Source: Mycobacterium colombiense (GTDB taxonomy: Bacteria > Actinomycetota > Actinomycetes > Mycobacteriales > Mycobacteriaceae). Taken from it: a DNA stretch of 64,000 nucleotides. Below, one piece after another: positions 34,919-43,386 of the stretch (its first letter is position 1; each line of letters opens with the position of its first letter). The position numbers and the translations under genes are program-made. The DNA lies in assembly GCF_003284975.1 (NCBI RefSeq), contig NZ_QMEU01000008.1, forward strand, positions 1-64,000, in the 5' to 3' direction. Below the pieces are notes generated by a model. That model saw only the letters and a list, made by a program, of their open reading frames with translations, searched no databases and was not told the DNA's origin.

Positions 34919-36679
34919 TTAACGCGCTCCGCGGATTAGGCGGCCGGGTCGCGCCCCGGTGTCGACGTCGTTGCGGCGGGTCACCGTTCCGCTGACGATG
35001 GTTGCGGCATAACCGCTGGCTCCCTGCAGGATTCGGTTGCCGCCGGCGGGCAGGTCGAACGCCATCGCGGCCGGATGCAGTGTCAGCGCGTCCATGTCGA
35101 TGACGTTGATGTCGGCCTTCTTGCCCGGTTCGATGGTGCCGCGGTCGGTGAGGCCGAACAGGTGCGCGGTGTCGCGGGCTTGCTTGCGGATCACGTACTC
35201 CAGCGACAGCTTCTCGCCGCGGTGCCGGTCCCGCGCCCAGTGCGTGAGCAGGAACGTGGGATAGGAAGCGTCACAGATCATTCCGCAGTGGGCGCCGCCG
35301 TCGGAAAGCCCGAGAACGCCGGCGGGGTGCAGCATCATCTCGCGGATCGCGTCGTGGTTGCCGTCGGCGTAGTTGAACAGCGGCAGCATCAGCATGTTGG
35401 TCGCGTTCGACTCCAGCATGAGGTCGTACAGGGTGGACAACGGGTCCTCGCCGCGGGCCTCGGCGATGGCCGCGACGGTGCGGTCCGGGGTGGGCTCGTA
35501 GTCCGGCGGATTGCCCAGTGCATACAGCCGTCCCAGCGAGTGCTGCACCAGGGCGAACATGCCGTCGAACAACAATGTGGGGTCGGGGGGCAGGTCCTCC
35601 TCGGCCAGGATCGCCGCCTTCACGGCGGGGTCGGCCAGCCGCTGCGCGAGCTCGTCGCGGCTGCATTCGGCCTTCAACCGGCGATAGGTGGGCCGGTGGC
35701 TGAACCCGTGATGGCCTTGGAAGCCGATCATCATGCCGAAGGGGCGCGACGCGATCTGCGGGTAGAGCCGGGCGCCCGCGGCGTGCGCGTCCGCGGACAG
35801 GTCCAGCATCTCCCGCCACAGCTTCGGGTCGGCGTCCACCTGGATCAACGCGAAGGACACCGGCCGGTCGATCTCGCCGCTCAGTCGCCGCATCCAGTCC
35901 AATTCCTTTTTCGGGCCGATGATGTCCTCGCCCGCGGCGCCCTGCGGGGCCAGCTCGAACACCGCCTGACCGCCGGCCGCCATCGCGCGGCCGAGACCGA
36001 ACAGCTCTTCCTCGGCGGCGAACGTGCCCGGCACCGGCTCACCGTCCATCGCGCGGTGGCCCATCGTGCGCGACGTGGAGAAGCCGAGCGCCCCGGCCTC
36101 GATCGCCTCGCGGACCAGCCGGCCCATCGCCTCGATGTCCTCGGGGGTGGCCGGTTCGTTGCGCGCGCCCCGCTCGCCCATGGCGTAGGCGCGGACGGCG
36201 CCGTGCGCGATCTGGCTGCCGACGTCGACCGCGAACTTCTGCTTGTCGACCGCGTCGAGATACTCCGGGTAGGTCTCCCATCCCCAGGTGATGCCCTCGG
36301 TCAGCGCGGTCCCGGGGATGTCCTCGACGCCCTCCATCAGCTCGATCAGCCACTGTTCGGTGCCGGGCCGCACGGGCGCGAACCCGACGCCGCAGTTGCC
36401 GGTAACGATCGTGGTCACGCCGTGGCCGCTGGAGGGCTCCAGCAGGCTGTCCCAGCTGACCTGGCCGTCGTAGTGGGTGTGGATGTCGACGAACCCGGGT
36501 GCCACCACGCGCCCTGTCGCATCGATGGTTTCGGCCGACTCCCCGCTCAGCGTGGGGCCGTCGACGGAGCGGCGAACGACGTCGACGATCTTGCCGTCCT
36601 TGATGCCGATGTCCGCGGGAAAGCGTTGCGCGCCCGTGCCGTCGACGACCGTGCCACCGATGATCTTCAGGTCGAACAT
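34919..36679 (-). CDS. N-acyl-D-amino-acid deacylase-type amidohydrolase
   Basis: This 586-aa TIM-barrel metal hydrolase starts with a small beta domain ([15 protein letters not shown]). It carries the metal-binding H-x-H in [11 protein letters not shown] (His67 and His69), further conserved segments such as [13 protein letters not shown], and a late GGAHCGM loop. These features place it with D-aminoacylase and related amidohydrolases that cleave C-N amide bonds. The length is that of the long actinobacterial branch. It precedes the Rieske oxygenase in one unit. An inverted repeat CGCTAC-5-GTAGCG lies about 65 bp upstream and may be an operator. The exact substrate cannot be read from sequence. 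Confidence 0.85.
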   Translation of the reverse strand: MFDLKIIGGTVVDGTGAQRFPADIGIKDGKIVDVVRRSVDGPTLSGESAETIDATGRVVAPGFVDIHTHYDGQVSWDSLLEPSSGHGVTTIVTGNCGVGFAPVRPGTEQWLIELMEGVEDIPGTALTEGITWGWETYPEYLDAVDKQKFAVDVGSQIAHGAVRAYAMGERGARNEPATPEDIEAMGRLVREAIEAGALGFSTSRTMGHRAMDGEPVPGTFAAEEELFGLGRAMAAGGQAVFELAPQGAAGEDIIGPKKELDWMRRLSGEIDRPVSFALIQVDADPKLWREMLDLSADAHAAGARLYPQIASRPFGMMIGFQGHHGFSHRPTYRRLKAECSRDELAQRLADPAVKAAILAEEDLPPDPTLLFDGMFALVQHSLGRLYALGNPPDYEPTPDRTVAAIAEARGEDPLSTLYDLMLESNATNMLMLPLFNYADGNHDAIREMMLHPAGVLGLSDGGAHCGMICDASYPTFLLTHWARDRHRGEKLSLEYVIRKQARDTAHLFGLTDRGTIEPGKKADINVIDMDALTLHPAAMAFDLPAGGNRILQGASGYAATIVSGTVTRRNDVDTGARPGRLIRGAR

Positions 36680-36744
36680 GAGACTTCCCTTCGCCGGGTC
36701 GCGGGCTGTCCTTGGCGGGCTGAGCGCGAGGCACGCTAGGATTT

Positions 36745-36761
36745 CGCTACGGTAGGTAGCG
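36745..36761. promoter_or_regulatory. Inverted repeat upstream of the amidohydrolase gene
   Basis: CGCTAC and GTAGCG flank a 5-bp spacer in the 131-bp gap between the amidohydrolase start (36679) and the kinase stop (36811). The size and position fit a TetR-type operator for the amidohydrolase-oxygenase unit. The protein that binds it is unknown. Confidence 0.45.
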
Positions 36762-36810
36762 TAACTCTTGGCGAGACGAAGGCAATAGCCTCGGCCGAAT
36801 TGGTCCGCCG

Positions 36811-37953
36811 TTAGAGCGAGCCCTTCAGGGCGTAGACGGTTTCCAGATCATCGAGTGCGGCGACGCCGCGCCGCAGGCCTTCCATCGCGATGTCTTCGAG
36901 CTGCATGCCCCCCATCCCGGTGGTGATCAGCGGGGCGACGTATGCGTACAACGCGGCCTGGCGGAACCGCAGCCACAGTTCGTCGCGGTCCAGCTCGGGT
37001 CCGCCGGCGGCGATCAGCGCCCGCCGGTAGTCGTCGAGGAGGTCGCGCTGGTTGGCCTGGCGGTCCTCCGGCGTCAGGCTGGTGATCAGGGTGTAGGCCA
37101 GTTCGCGTGACGGGTGCCCACGGCGCACCGCCTGCCAGTCCAGCAGCCCGGCCTTGCCGCCGTGGAAGTACATGTTGCCCGGGTGGGCATCGCCGTGCAT
37201 GACGGTATGGGGGGGAGTGTCGATGAGCGCGGCGACGGCGCGGTAGTTGTCGGCGATGAACTTGCCGTTTTCCACCGGGATCGTGGTCCGCTCGGCCAGC
37301 CGCTTGATGGAGGTGTGCATGAGCGACCCGGTCAACAGCGAGGTGACGTCGCCCGACGGGGTGTACAGCCAGCCCATCGGGCCGCGCCCGTCGCGCGGCA
37401 GGCGCCCCCAGAAGGTGGCGTGCAGTTCGGCAAGCAGCTCGACGATCAGGCTGGCCTGGTCGGCCGACAGTGGATGCAGCGTGTCGGGGAACTCGCACGA
37501 CTCGGCCGGCAGGTCCTCGAGGACCAGCAGGTATCGGCCGGTCCACGGGTCGAATGCCGCGCCGTGGCAGTAGGGGACGCCGATGACCTGCGGCGCGAGC
37601 TCCCGGTAGAAGCGCACCTCGGTGTGTCCCAAGCGTCCGAGTTCGCCCATCAGCCGGGTGGCGGCGTCCTGCGCCGCGACCTTGACGAACACCGAGTCGG
37701 GAACGTCCCTGCCGGTCAGTACCAGCCGGCCTCGCGAGGAGGTGCCGGCGTCGCGGCTCAGCACGCGGATGGATCGAACGGTGGTCCCCATGACCCGGGA
37801 CAGGGTGGCGGGGTCGATGTCCTCGACCGTCCGTGGCAGGCCGAATCGGCCCCCGACCGCCGCGTCGGTGGCCACCCGCCCCGCACCGCGGCCCAGGTGA
37901 GCAGCCAAGCCGAGGATGGAAAACGCGTGTCCCACAGGAGCTTTCATGTCCAT
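36811..37953 (-). CDS. APH-fold phosphotransferase (kinase-like)
   Basis: This 380-aa protein has the aminoglycoside-phosphotransferase/choline-kinase fold. The catalytic loop is MHGDAHPGNMYF and the metal-binding segment is GLLDWQAVRRGHPSREL. The N-lobe lysine region is DSVFVKVAAQ. The branch resembles the ecdysteroid-kinase-like group (DUF1679-type), which phosphorylates hydroxyl groups of lipids or small molecules. ATG at 37953 (MDMKAPVGHAF) or 37947 are both possible starts; a longer start at 38013 would reach into the inverted repeat region. It lies directly downstream of a TetR gene on the same strand, with a strong palindrome between them. Confidence 0.82.
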   Translation of the reverse strand: MDMKAPVGHAFSILGLAAHLGRGAGRVATDAAVGGRFGLPRTVEDIDPATLSRVMGTTVRSIRVLSRDAGTSSRGRLVLTGRDVPDSVFVKVAAQDAATRLMGELGRLGHTEVRFYRELAPQVIGVPYCHGAAFDPWTGRYLLVLEDLPAESCEFPDTLHPLSADQASLIVELLAELHATFWGRLPRDGRGPMGWLYTPSGDVTSLLTGSLMHTSIKRLAERTTIPVENGKFIADNYRAVAALIDTPPHTVMHGDAHPGNMYFHGGKAGLLDWQAVRRGHPSRELAYTLITSLTPEDRQANQRDLLDDYRRALIAAGGPELDRDELWLRFRQAALYAYVAPLITTGMGGMQLEDIAMEGLRRGVAALDDLETVYALKGSL

Positions 37954-38033
37954 CCATCCTGATTTGCGAGCCGGCCGCGGTGCTGCGCGCTTAACACCAG
38001 CGGCGTCGGACAAAATCGATCGAACGTCTGGAC

Positions 38034-38061
38034 ATCAGACAATATACGATTATTGTCTGAT
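38034..38061. promoter_or_regulatory. 10-bp-arm palindrome between TetR gene and kinase gene
   Basis: ATCAGACAAT at 38034-38043 and ATTGTCTGAT at 38052-38061 are exact reverse complements separated by 8 bp. The repeat covers the TetR stop codon and lies about 80 bp upstream of the kinase start. No T-run follows on the minus strand, so an operator is more likely than a terminator. The adjacent TetR is the natural candidate to bind it. Confidence 0.55.
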
Positions 38062-38670
38062 CTGTGGCACCAAGGCCCTCACCACGAACTGCTCGACGAA
38101 TTCTCGTTTGTCCGCGGCGGGCCGAAACCGCCACGAGGGCGCCAGTAGAAACAGCGTCGCGGTGTGCAACCACTGGACAATCGACCGGAAATCGACGTCG
38201 GGGTAAAGCAGCCCCGCCGCTTTCCACCGGTCCAGCAGCGGCCCGTAATGCCGCAGCAGCAACTCCACGATCGGTTCGGAACCCTTCTCGAGCGCCGAGG
38301 CCACCGCGGTGCTCTCGGCGGCGAACAACGCTTCGTTCAGCGCGTTGCCGTCCACCGATTCCACCCGCGCCAACACCATCTCCGGCACCGACCGAATCGG
38401 GTCGTCCGGGGCGGGCAGCGAGCGCACCAACTCGGCGAGCGCGCTGTCCACACGCGACAGCATCAGCCCCAGCAGGACATCTTCGCGGCCCGGGAAATAC
38501 CGATACACCGTCGACCGCGAGACGCCGGCCTCGTCGGCCACCTCGCCCATCCGGAACTGGGTGTTGCCGCGCCGGACGATGCAGCGGCCCGCGGCATCCA
38601 GGATTCGTCGACGGGCCTCCTCGTCATCGAGAATCGCGCGGTCGTCGCCCCAGCGCCGGCTCGGTTCCAT
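38050..38670 (-). CDS. TetR-family transcriptional regulator
   Basis: This 206-aa repressor has an N-terminal helix-turn-helix (about 20-65, ILDAAGRCIVRRGNTQFRMG and VSRSTVYRYFPGRED) and a helical ligand-binding domain with a hydrophobic C-terminus. The ATG at 38670 (MEPSRRWGDD) was chosen; the frame remains open to 38865 but reads through the divergent promoter region. It is divergent from the CrtC-like gene at 38795 (124-bp gap) and upstream of the APH-like kinase. The palindrome at 38034-38061 at its 3' end suggests that it controls the kinase. The ligand is unknown. Confidence 0.85.
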   Translation of the reverse strand: MEPSRRWGDDRAILDDEEARRRILDAAGRCIVRRGNTQFRMGEVADEAGVSRSTVYRYFPGREDVLLGLMLSRVDSALAELVRSLPAPDDPIRSVPEMVLARVESVDGNALNEALFAAESTAVASALEKGSEPIVELLLRHYGPLLDRWKAAGLLYPDVDFRSIVQWLHTATLFLLAPSWRFRPAADKREFVEQFVVRALVPQIRQ

Positions 38671-38794
38671 GGCGGCGATGTTACGGGATGCGTTGTGCTG
38701 CTTTGTTATCTGACGCGAGCAGAATCCGGTCCAGCCCGAGCCGGTAACGAATCCTCCTGCAGCACAACGTGTCAGCCAGCCAGAAAGGTCATCG

Positions 38795-39931
38795 ATGGGG
38801 TACTCCGCGGCGGACGAGTTCTTCACCCACCAGCTTCCGACGACGTTCGACCAGGTGCACGACACCGATCCGACGTGGTCGGATCGGTGTTACTTCTTCG
38901 CCGCGTCGCCGGACGGCACCATGCTGTTGGCCAGCGGCTACGGCAACAATCCGAACACCGCCAGCGGGTTGGGTTACGTCAAGGTCAGCCTCGCCGACGG
39001 CCGGCACTGGGACCTGTTGTCCGGGCGACCGGTCTCGGGCGATGACCGCGCCGAGCTGCGCGCCGGGCCGATGCGCTGGACCTGCGTCGAGCCGCTGAAG
39101 AAGTGGCGATTGGACATCGAGCCCAACAACTCCGGAATCGAATGGGAACTCTACTACGAACCCACTGCCCCGATGTGGGAGTTGTTGCCCATGAAAGTGC
39201 ATGGCAATAGTGGCGAACTGCTCGCAGACATGTACCACATGAAAGAACCCGGCCGGTGGAGCGGTTGGGTGCAGATCGACGGGGAACGCATCAGCGTCGA
39301 CGGTTTCCACGGCGGACGTGACCGCACCTTCGGGGTGCGGATCTCCGACAAGATCGACTTCTGGCTGTGGCTCGACGCCGGCTTCGGCGACCATGCCATC
39401 GAAGCGTGGATCATCGAATCCTCCGATGGGACGGTCAATTACGTTGACGGCGGCATCACGCATGCCGACGGGACCTTGTCGAAGCGATTCGTCAAGATCT
39501 TCCACGACGTCGAATTCGACGGCGACCGCAAACGGCCCATCCGCGCGGTGCTCGTCTTCACCGACGAGGACGGCGAGGCCCATCGGGTGATCGCCGAGGC
39601 GCCGCACCTCGAGGTCAACGCCTATTACGGGCTGCCGATGGCGCACTGCCGGTACGAGGACCTGGGCGGCGGCGCATACTTCATCCATTTCACCTGGGAC
39701 AGCAGCGATCCCGCGCAGCTGACCGAAACGGAGGGCAAGTCGATGGCCCTGGACCAGCTGATGCGGTTCGAACGGGGCGGCGAGACCGGTTGGGGCATCT
39801 TCGAATTGCTGCTGGGTGGCCAGGGTTATCGTCGCTACCCCAACTGGACGGCGATGGACATGTCCGCGTTCACCCAGGACAAAACCCCGGTCGATCGGCT
39901 GCCCGCGGATGACGCGGGGGTGCGCCAATGA
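38795..39931 (+). CDS. CrtC-like (hydroxyneurosporene synthase-like) lipocalin-fold protein
   Basis: This 378-aa protein has no TM helix or signal. Segments such as DRCYFFAASPDGTMLLASGY, GRWSGWVQIDG and GFHGGRDRTFGVR repeat a Trp/Gly-rich beta pattern typical of the CrtC/DUF7064-type lipocalin-like fold, which binds hydrophobic isoprenoid or steroid-like molecules and in some members hydrates double bonds. It overlaps the following kinase gene by 4 bp (ATGA), so the two proteins probably act on the same lipid. It is divergent from the TetR gene. The functional assignment is by fold resemblance only. Confidence 0.65.
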   Translation: MGYSAADEFFTHQLPTTFDQVHDTDPTWSDRCYFFAASPDGTMLLASGYGNNPNTASGLGYVKVSLADGRHWDLLSGRPVSGDDRAELRAGPMRWTCVEPLKKWRLDIEPNNSGIEWELYYEPTAPMWELLPMKVHGNSGELLADMYHMKEPGRWSGWVQIDGERISVDGFHGGRDRTFGVRISDKIDFWLWLDAGFGDHAIEAWIIESSDGTVNYVDGGITHADGTLSKRFVKIFHDVEFDGDRKRPIRAVLVFTDEDGEAHRVIAEAPHLEVNAYYGLPMAHCRYEDLGGGAYFIHFTWDSSDPAQLTETEGKSMALDQLMRFERGGETGWGIFELLLGGQGYRRYPNWTAMDMSAFTQDKTPVDRLPADDAGVRQ

Positions 39932-41010
39932 CGCTGGACGAGGAGTTGCAACGGCGGCTCGGTGGCTGGCTGCGCACGCAGCTGCTGGACGCCGACGACG
40001 TTCGTCTCGAGGGCGTCGACCGGGTGAGCTTCGGGCACTCGGCCGAGATGATGACGCTGCGCGTCGTCACCCGCGCCGGTGGTCGCGACGACCACCGGGA
40101 TGTCGTGTTGCGGCTGCGGCCGCGGCCACCGGCGCTGCTGGAGCCCTACGACCTGGCGCGCCAGTTCCGGATTTTGCGGGCCCTGGCCGATACCCCGGTC
40201 CGGGTTCCCCGGGCGCTGTGGCTCGAGCCCACCGGCGACGTCCTCGGTCGGCCGTTCTTCGTCATGGAACGGGTCGGCGGCGACGTCTACGAAATGGAGC
40301 CGCCGCCCGACGCCGACCGCGCCGTGGTGCGAATGTGTCAGAGCCTGGTCGAACAGCTGGCCGCCATCCACACGGTCGACCTGAGCCGGATCGGGCTGGA
40401 CACCCTCGACGACGGCTCCGACCATCTGGACCGCGAGCTCGCGCACTGGGCCGCGGAGATGAACCGGGTCAAGCGCGGCCGCCTGCCCGCCCTGGAGCGG
40501 CTGCACGAGGCCCTGCTCGCCGCCAAGCCCGCGCCGTACCCGAAGGTCACACTGGTGCACGGGGACGCCAAACCGGGCAATTTCGCCTTCTCCGGTGGCG
40601 AGGTCAGCGCGGTCTTCGATTGGGAGATGACGACCGTCGGTGATCCGCTGACCGACATCGGGTGGCTCGAAATGCTGTGGATGCAGCCGGTCGGGATCAC
40701 CAGCCACCCCGGGGCCCTTTCCATCGATGAGCTGCTCGCGCACTACGAGTCGGCCAGCGGCATCACGGTCACCAACCGGCCCTGGTATCGGGCGTTCAAC
40801 GCGTTCAAGATGGCCGTCATCTGCCTCATCGGCGCGATGCTCGTGGAGGACGGGCACAGTGCGGACCAGAAACTCGTGCTGGCCGCTTACGGCACCTCGT
40901 TGCTGACCAGCGCCGGGCTCACCGAGCTAGGAATCGGCGAACCCCTCGACGACGGTCCGGTGCTACCGCGGGAAGAGCGCGTCCAGCAGGTGCTGGCACA
41001 GGCGGGCTGA
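39928..41010 (+). CDS. APH-fold phosphotransferase, ACAD10/FadE36-associated type
   Basis: This 360-aa protein has the kinase-like catalytic loop LVHGDAKPGNFAF and the metal site VFDWEMTTVGDPLTDIGWL. The N-lobe contains VVLRLRPRPPALLEPYDLAR and the LEPTGDVLGRPFFVMERVGG segment typical of the ACAD10 N-terminal kinase branch. In that branch hydroxyacyl groups are phosphorylated so that they can be removed before beta-oxidation. It is translationally coupled to the CrtC-like gene and ends exactly where the convergent RsbW-like gene ends (41010/41011). It is a different branch from the kinase at 36811. Confidence 0.8.
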   Translation: MTLDEELQRRLGGWLRTQLLDADDVRLEGVDRVSFGHSAEMMTLRVVTRAGGRDDHRDVVLRLRPRPPALLEPYDLARQFRILRALADTPVRVPRALWLEPTGDVLGRPFFVMERVGGDVYEMEPPPDADRAVVRMCQSLVEQLAAIHTVDLSRIGLDTLDDGSDHLDRELAHWAAEMNRVKRGRLPALERLHEALLAAKPAPYPKVTLVHGDAKPGNFAFSGGEVSAVFDWEMTTVGDPLTDIGWLEMLWMQPVGITSHPGALSIDELLAHYESASGITVTNRPWYRAFNAFKMAVICLIGAMLVEDGHSADQKLVLAAYGTSLLTSAGLTELGIGEPLDDGPVLPREERVQQVLAQAG

Positions 41011-41502
41011 TCAGGCGTTGACGTCGTTCCACGTCAACGTGACGCGGGTGCCCTGCGGCGTGGGCTCGATGACCACGTCGTCGGCGAGCACCTCCATCAG
41101 CGGGATGCCGCGGCCGCGCCGCTGCTGCTGGCGCTGCACCGGTACCTTCTGTCGCCAACGGCCGCGGTCGTCGACGGTCACCGCGAGGGTGTCGGCATTC
41201 ACGTCGTAGGCTGCCCGCACGTCGAGCGTGCCGCGCTCGGCGGCGTCGACGTAGGCGAATTCCGCGGCGTTGGCGATCGCCTCGTTCACCGCCAGCAGCA
41301 GATCGCTGAACCGGTCGTCGTCAAAGGAGAAGTACCGCTCGACCCACACCGCGAATTCGGCGCGGGCGCGGGCCGCGCTGCGCGCGTCGGCGGCCACACG
41401 CGTCCGTACGAAGCGGGATCGGTCATCGATGTTGGACACATTCTGCGGCTGGTCAGCGCGTCCCGTCATTCCCCGTTGCATTGTCACCCTGTCGACGTTC
41501 AC
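41011..41502 (-). CDS. RsbW-like anti-sigma factor / serine kinase (HATPase)
   Basis: This 163-aa protein is a GHKL ATPase of the RsbW/SpoIIAB type. The N box is in LLLAVNEAIANAAEFAY and the ATP-binding D-x-G in VTVDDRGRW; a late glycine-rich turn (RGRGIPLMEVLADD) follows. Such proteins hold a sigma factor inactive and phosphorylate an STAS antagonist. Its start overlaps the STAS gene by 4 bp, giving the classic partner arrangement. No sigma gene is adjacent, so the controlled sigma factor (SigF type by analogy) lies elsewhere. Confidence 0.85.
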   Translation of the reverse strand: MNVDRVTMQRGMTGRADQPQNVSNIDDRSRFVRTRVAADARSAARARAEFAVWVERYFSFDDDRFSDLLLAVNEAIANAAEFAYVDAAERGTLDVRAAYDVNADTLAVTVDDRGRWRQKVPVQRQQQRRGRGIPLMEVLADDVVIEPTPQGTRVTLTWNDVNA

Positions 41503-41876
41503 TCACCAGCGATGCCGCTCAGCGCTCCGTCCAGGCTGCTGTAGAGCGAGAGCACGCTGTCGATACCCATGAGTTTGATCGGCCTGCTGGTGGCCGAGCC
41601 GTTGGCGACCACCGCGAATTGCGTCGGGGGCTCGAGCTCGGCCTGCGCGGTCACCAGGACGGTCATCCCGGCCGACGCCAGAAAACCGACTTTGGACAGG
41701 TCGACGATCAGAGCCGTGGGCTTGGTCGCCAGCGCGGTCTGGATGGCATCGGCCAGCAGCGGCGAGCTGAGCATGTCGACTTCACCGGAGACGGTGAGCA
41801 CGACCGCCTGATCCACCTGGTGTTTGCCCACTTCAAAAGCGGTCGGATCGACTAAGTCGCCGGTTTGTTCACCCAT
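41499..41876 (-). CDS. STAS-domain anti-anti-sigma factor (RsbV-like)
   Basis: This 125-aa protein is a single STAS domain. The segment ALIVDLSKVGFLASAGMTVL matches the RsbV/SpoIIAA signature, with the phosphorylatable serine kept in FLASAG. It would bind the RsbW-like kinase when unphosphorylated and release the sigma factor. The two genes overlap by 4 bp (ATGA). The architecture is like M. tuberculosis anti-sigma antagonists such as RsfB. Its promoter must lie in the divergent gap upstream (41877-42234); no clear SigF-type element was seen. Confidence 0.83.
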   Translation of the reverse strand: MGEQTGDLVDPTAFEVGKHQVDQAVVLTVSGEVDMLSSPLLADAIQTALATKPTALIVDLSKVGFLASAGMTVLVTAQAELEPPTQFAVVANGSATSRPIKLMGIDSVLSLYSSLDGALSGIAGE

Positions 41877-42234
41877 GGTCTATCACTCACATTCGTTCCC
41901 TTACGGGACACTGCTAGCTTTCCGAACAGCCACTGCCATATCCGGGGGCTGCTTATTCAACCCCGCGGGAACTCGCTCGCCTACGGAGGAGACGCACCCC
42001 GTCGATCTGCACTGGTAGATGCAGATACAGCTACAAGTGTTTAGTCAATGGTAGGACACGCGGCGTGCCACCCTCAAAACGCTGAACGATTTCGGGCGCC
42101 GCGACGTAGTCCGGATGTGCGTGACGGCCAGCCTAGAAGTTGCGCGGGCCAACGGCCCGTGCGTGAATTGCTTCCACCTGCTTCGCCCTCGGCCCGCGCG
42201 GCGTGGCCTGCAGAAATGGGAAGGACGGTCCGCC
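41877..42234. other. Divergent intergenic region, no gene recognised
   Basis: These 358 bp separate the STAS gene (minus) from the catalase-like gene (plus). Reading frames exist but lack coding character. Both promoters must be here. I found no clear sigma-factor consensus, repeat or RNA structure. Confidence 0.5.
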
Positions 42235-43386
42235 GTGGAACCCGGTGATCGCGCCGGCGAGCAACCCAGCGGCGAGCGGCCCGACGATCCCGGAGAAGAC
42301 CCGCCCACCGCGTCGAATTCCGGGGCGCTGAACCGGCGGCGCGCGCTGCTCGGCATGGGCGCGGTAGCCGGCGCCGCCGCGGTCGACGTCGGTGGCTTCG
42401 CCTATGCCGGTGCCTGGCTACGGCCCGGCACGCTGACCCCGCCCCGATTCACCGATCGCTTCGAGCACGTCTACGGCCGCCACGCCGGGTTCCGGCGAAA
42501 CCATGCCAAGGGCCTCAGCGCCACCGGCACGTTCGTCAGCACCGGGGCGGCAGCGGGGATCTGCCGGGCCGCGGTGTTCGCGCCCGGAAGCGTTCCCCTG
42601 ATCGGCCGGTTTTCCCTGTCCGGTGGGTTGCCCGACCAAGCCGACAAGCTCGACACCGTCCGCGGGCTGGGGCTGCTGTTCGACGGGCCCGCCGAGCGGC
42701 AGTGGCGCACCGCGATGATCAACCTCCCGGTCTTCCCGGACAGCACCCCGCAGGGCTTTTACGACCGGTTGCTGGCGTCCAAGCCGCTGCCCGGCACGGG
42801 CAAGCCCGACCCGCAGCAGATGGCCGCGTTCCTGCAACGCCATCCCGAGACCGCCGCGGCCATACGGATCATCAAGCAGGCGCCGCCGAGCACGGGATTC
42901 GCCGATAGCACCTTCCACGCGCTGAACGCCTTCCGGTTCACCAACGGTGCGGGCGCGACGGTGCCGGTGCGCTGGTCGGCGATTCCCCAGCAAGGCGCCG
43001 ACGTTGCGGCCCCGCCCGCCGGGCCGTCGGCCAAGGATTACCTGTTCGACGCCCTGATCCGGACGCTGGCGCGCACCCCGCTGACCTGGCGGCTGGTGCT
43101 CACCGTCGGCGAGCCGGGCGACCCGACCAACGACGCCACCAAACCGTGGCCGCCGGGACGGCGCACCATCGACGCCGGCACCATCACCATCTCCGCGGTC
43201 CAGACGGAGGACGCCGGTAACGCGCGCGACATCAACTTCGACCCGCTGGTGCTGCCAGACGGCATCACCGCCTCCGACGACCCGCTGCTCGCGGCGCGCT
43301 CGGCGGTGTACGCCCGTTCATTCGGTCGCCGCGCCGGGGAGCCCAAAACGCCCAGCGCGGTCGGCGTCGAAGCGGTCCTGCAATGA
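42235..43386 (+). CDS. Tat-exported catalase-related (SrpA-like) heme peroxidase
   Basis: This 383-aa protein has a twin-arginine signal (LNRRRALLGMGAVAGAAAV, about residues 33-52), then a small-subunit catalase fold. The distal histidine is in RRNHAKGLSATGTF (normally VHAKGAGAFG), and near the C-terminus AARSAVYARSFGRR carries the proximal-tyrosine pattern (R-x3-Y-x2-S-x2-R). It would act on peroxides in the periplasm. The GTG at 42235 follows GGAAGGA; the frame is open to 42115 but that part is not conserved-looking. The stop overlaps the cytochrome b561 gene by 4 bp, suggesting electron supply from the membrane. Confidence 0.85.
   Translation: MEPGDRAGEQPSGERPDDPGEDPPTASNSGALNRRRALLGMGAVAGAAAVDVGGFAYAGAWLRPGTLTPPRFTDRFEHVYGRHAGFRRNHAKGLSATGTFVSTGAAAGICRAAVFAPGSVPLIGRFSLSGGLPDQADKLDTVRGLGLLFDGPAERQWRTAMINLPVFPDSTPQGFYDRLLASKPLPGTGKPDPQQMAAFLQRHPETAAAIRIIKQAPPSTGFADSTFHALNAFRFTNGAGATVPVRWSAIPQQGADVAAPPAGPSAKDYLFDALIRTLARTPLTWRLVLTVGEPGDPTNDATKPWPPGRRTIDAGTITISAVQTEDAGNARDINFDPLVLPDGITASDDPLLAARSAVYARSFGRRAGEPKTPSAVGVEAVLQ

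Noticed and set aside
35075-36739. 554-codon plus-strand frame opposite the amidohydrolase
   Set aside because: Antisense shadow. The minus strand has the metal-binding H-x-H and conserved barrel segments.
38034-38061. The palindrome as a terminator of the TetR gene
   Set aside because: There is no T-run on the minus strand after it and it covers the stop codon. An operator is the better reading, although termination is not excluded.
36811-41010. Antibiotic-resistance kinases
   Set aside because: The APH-fold motifs belong to lipid/small-molecule kinase branches and the neighbours are metabolic, so no resistance claim is supported.
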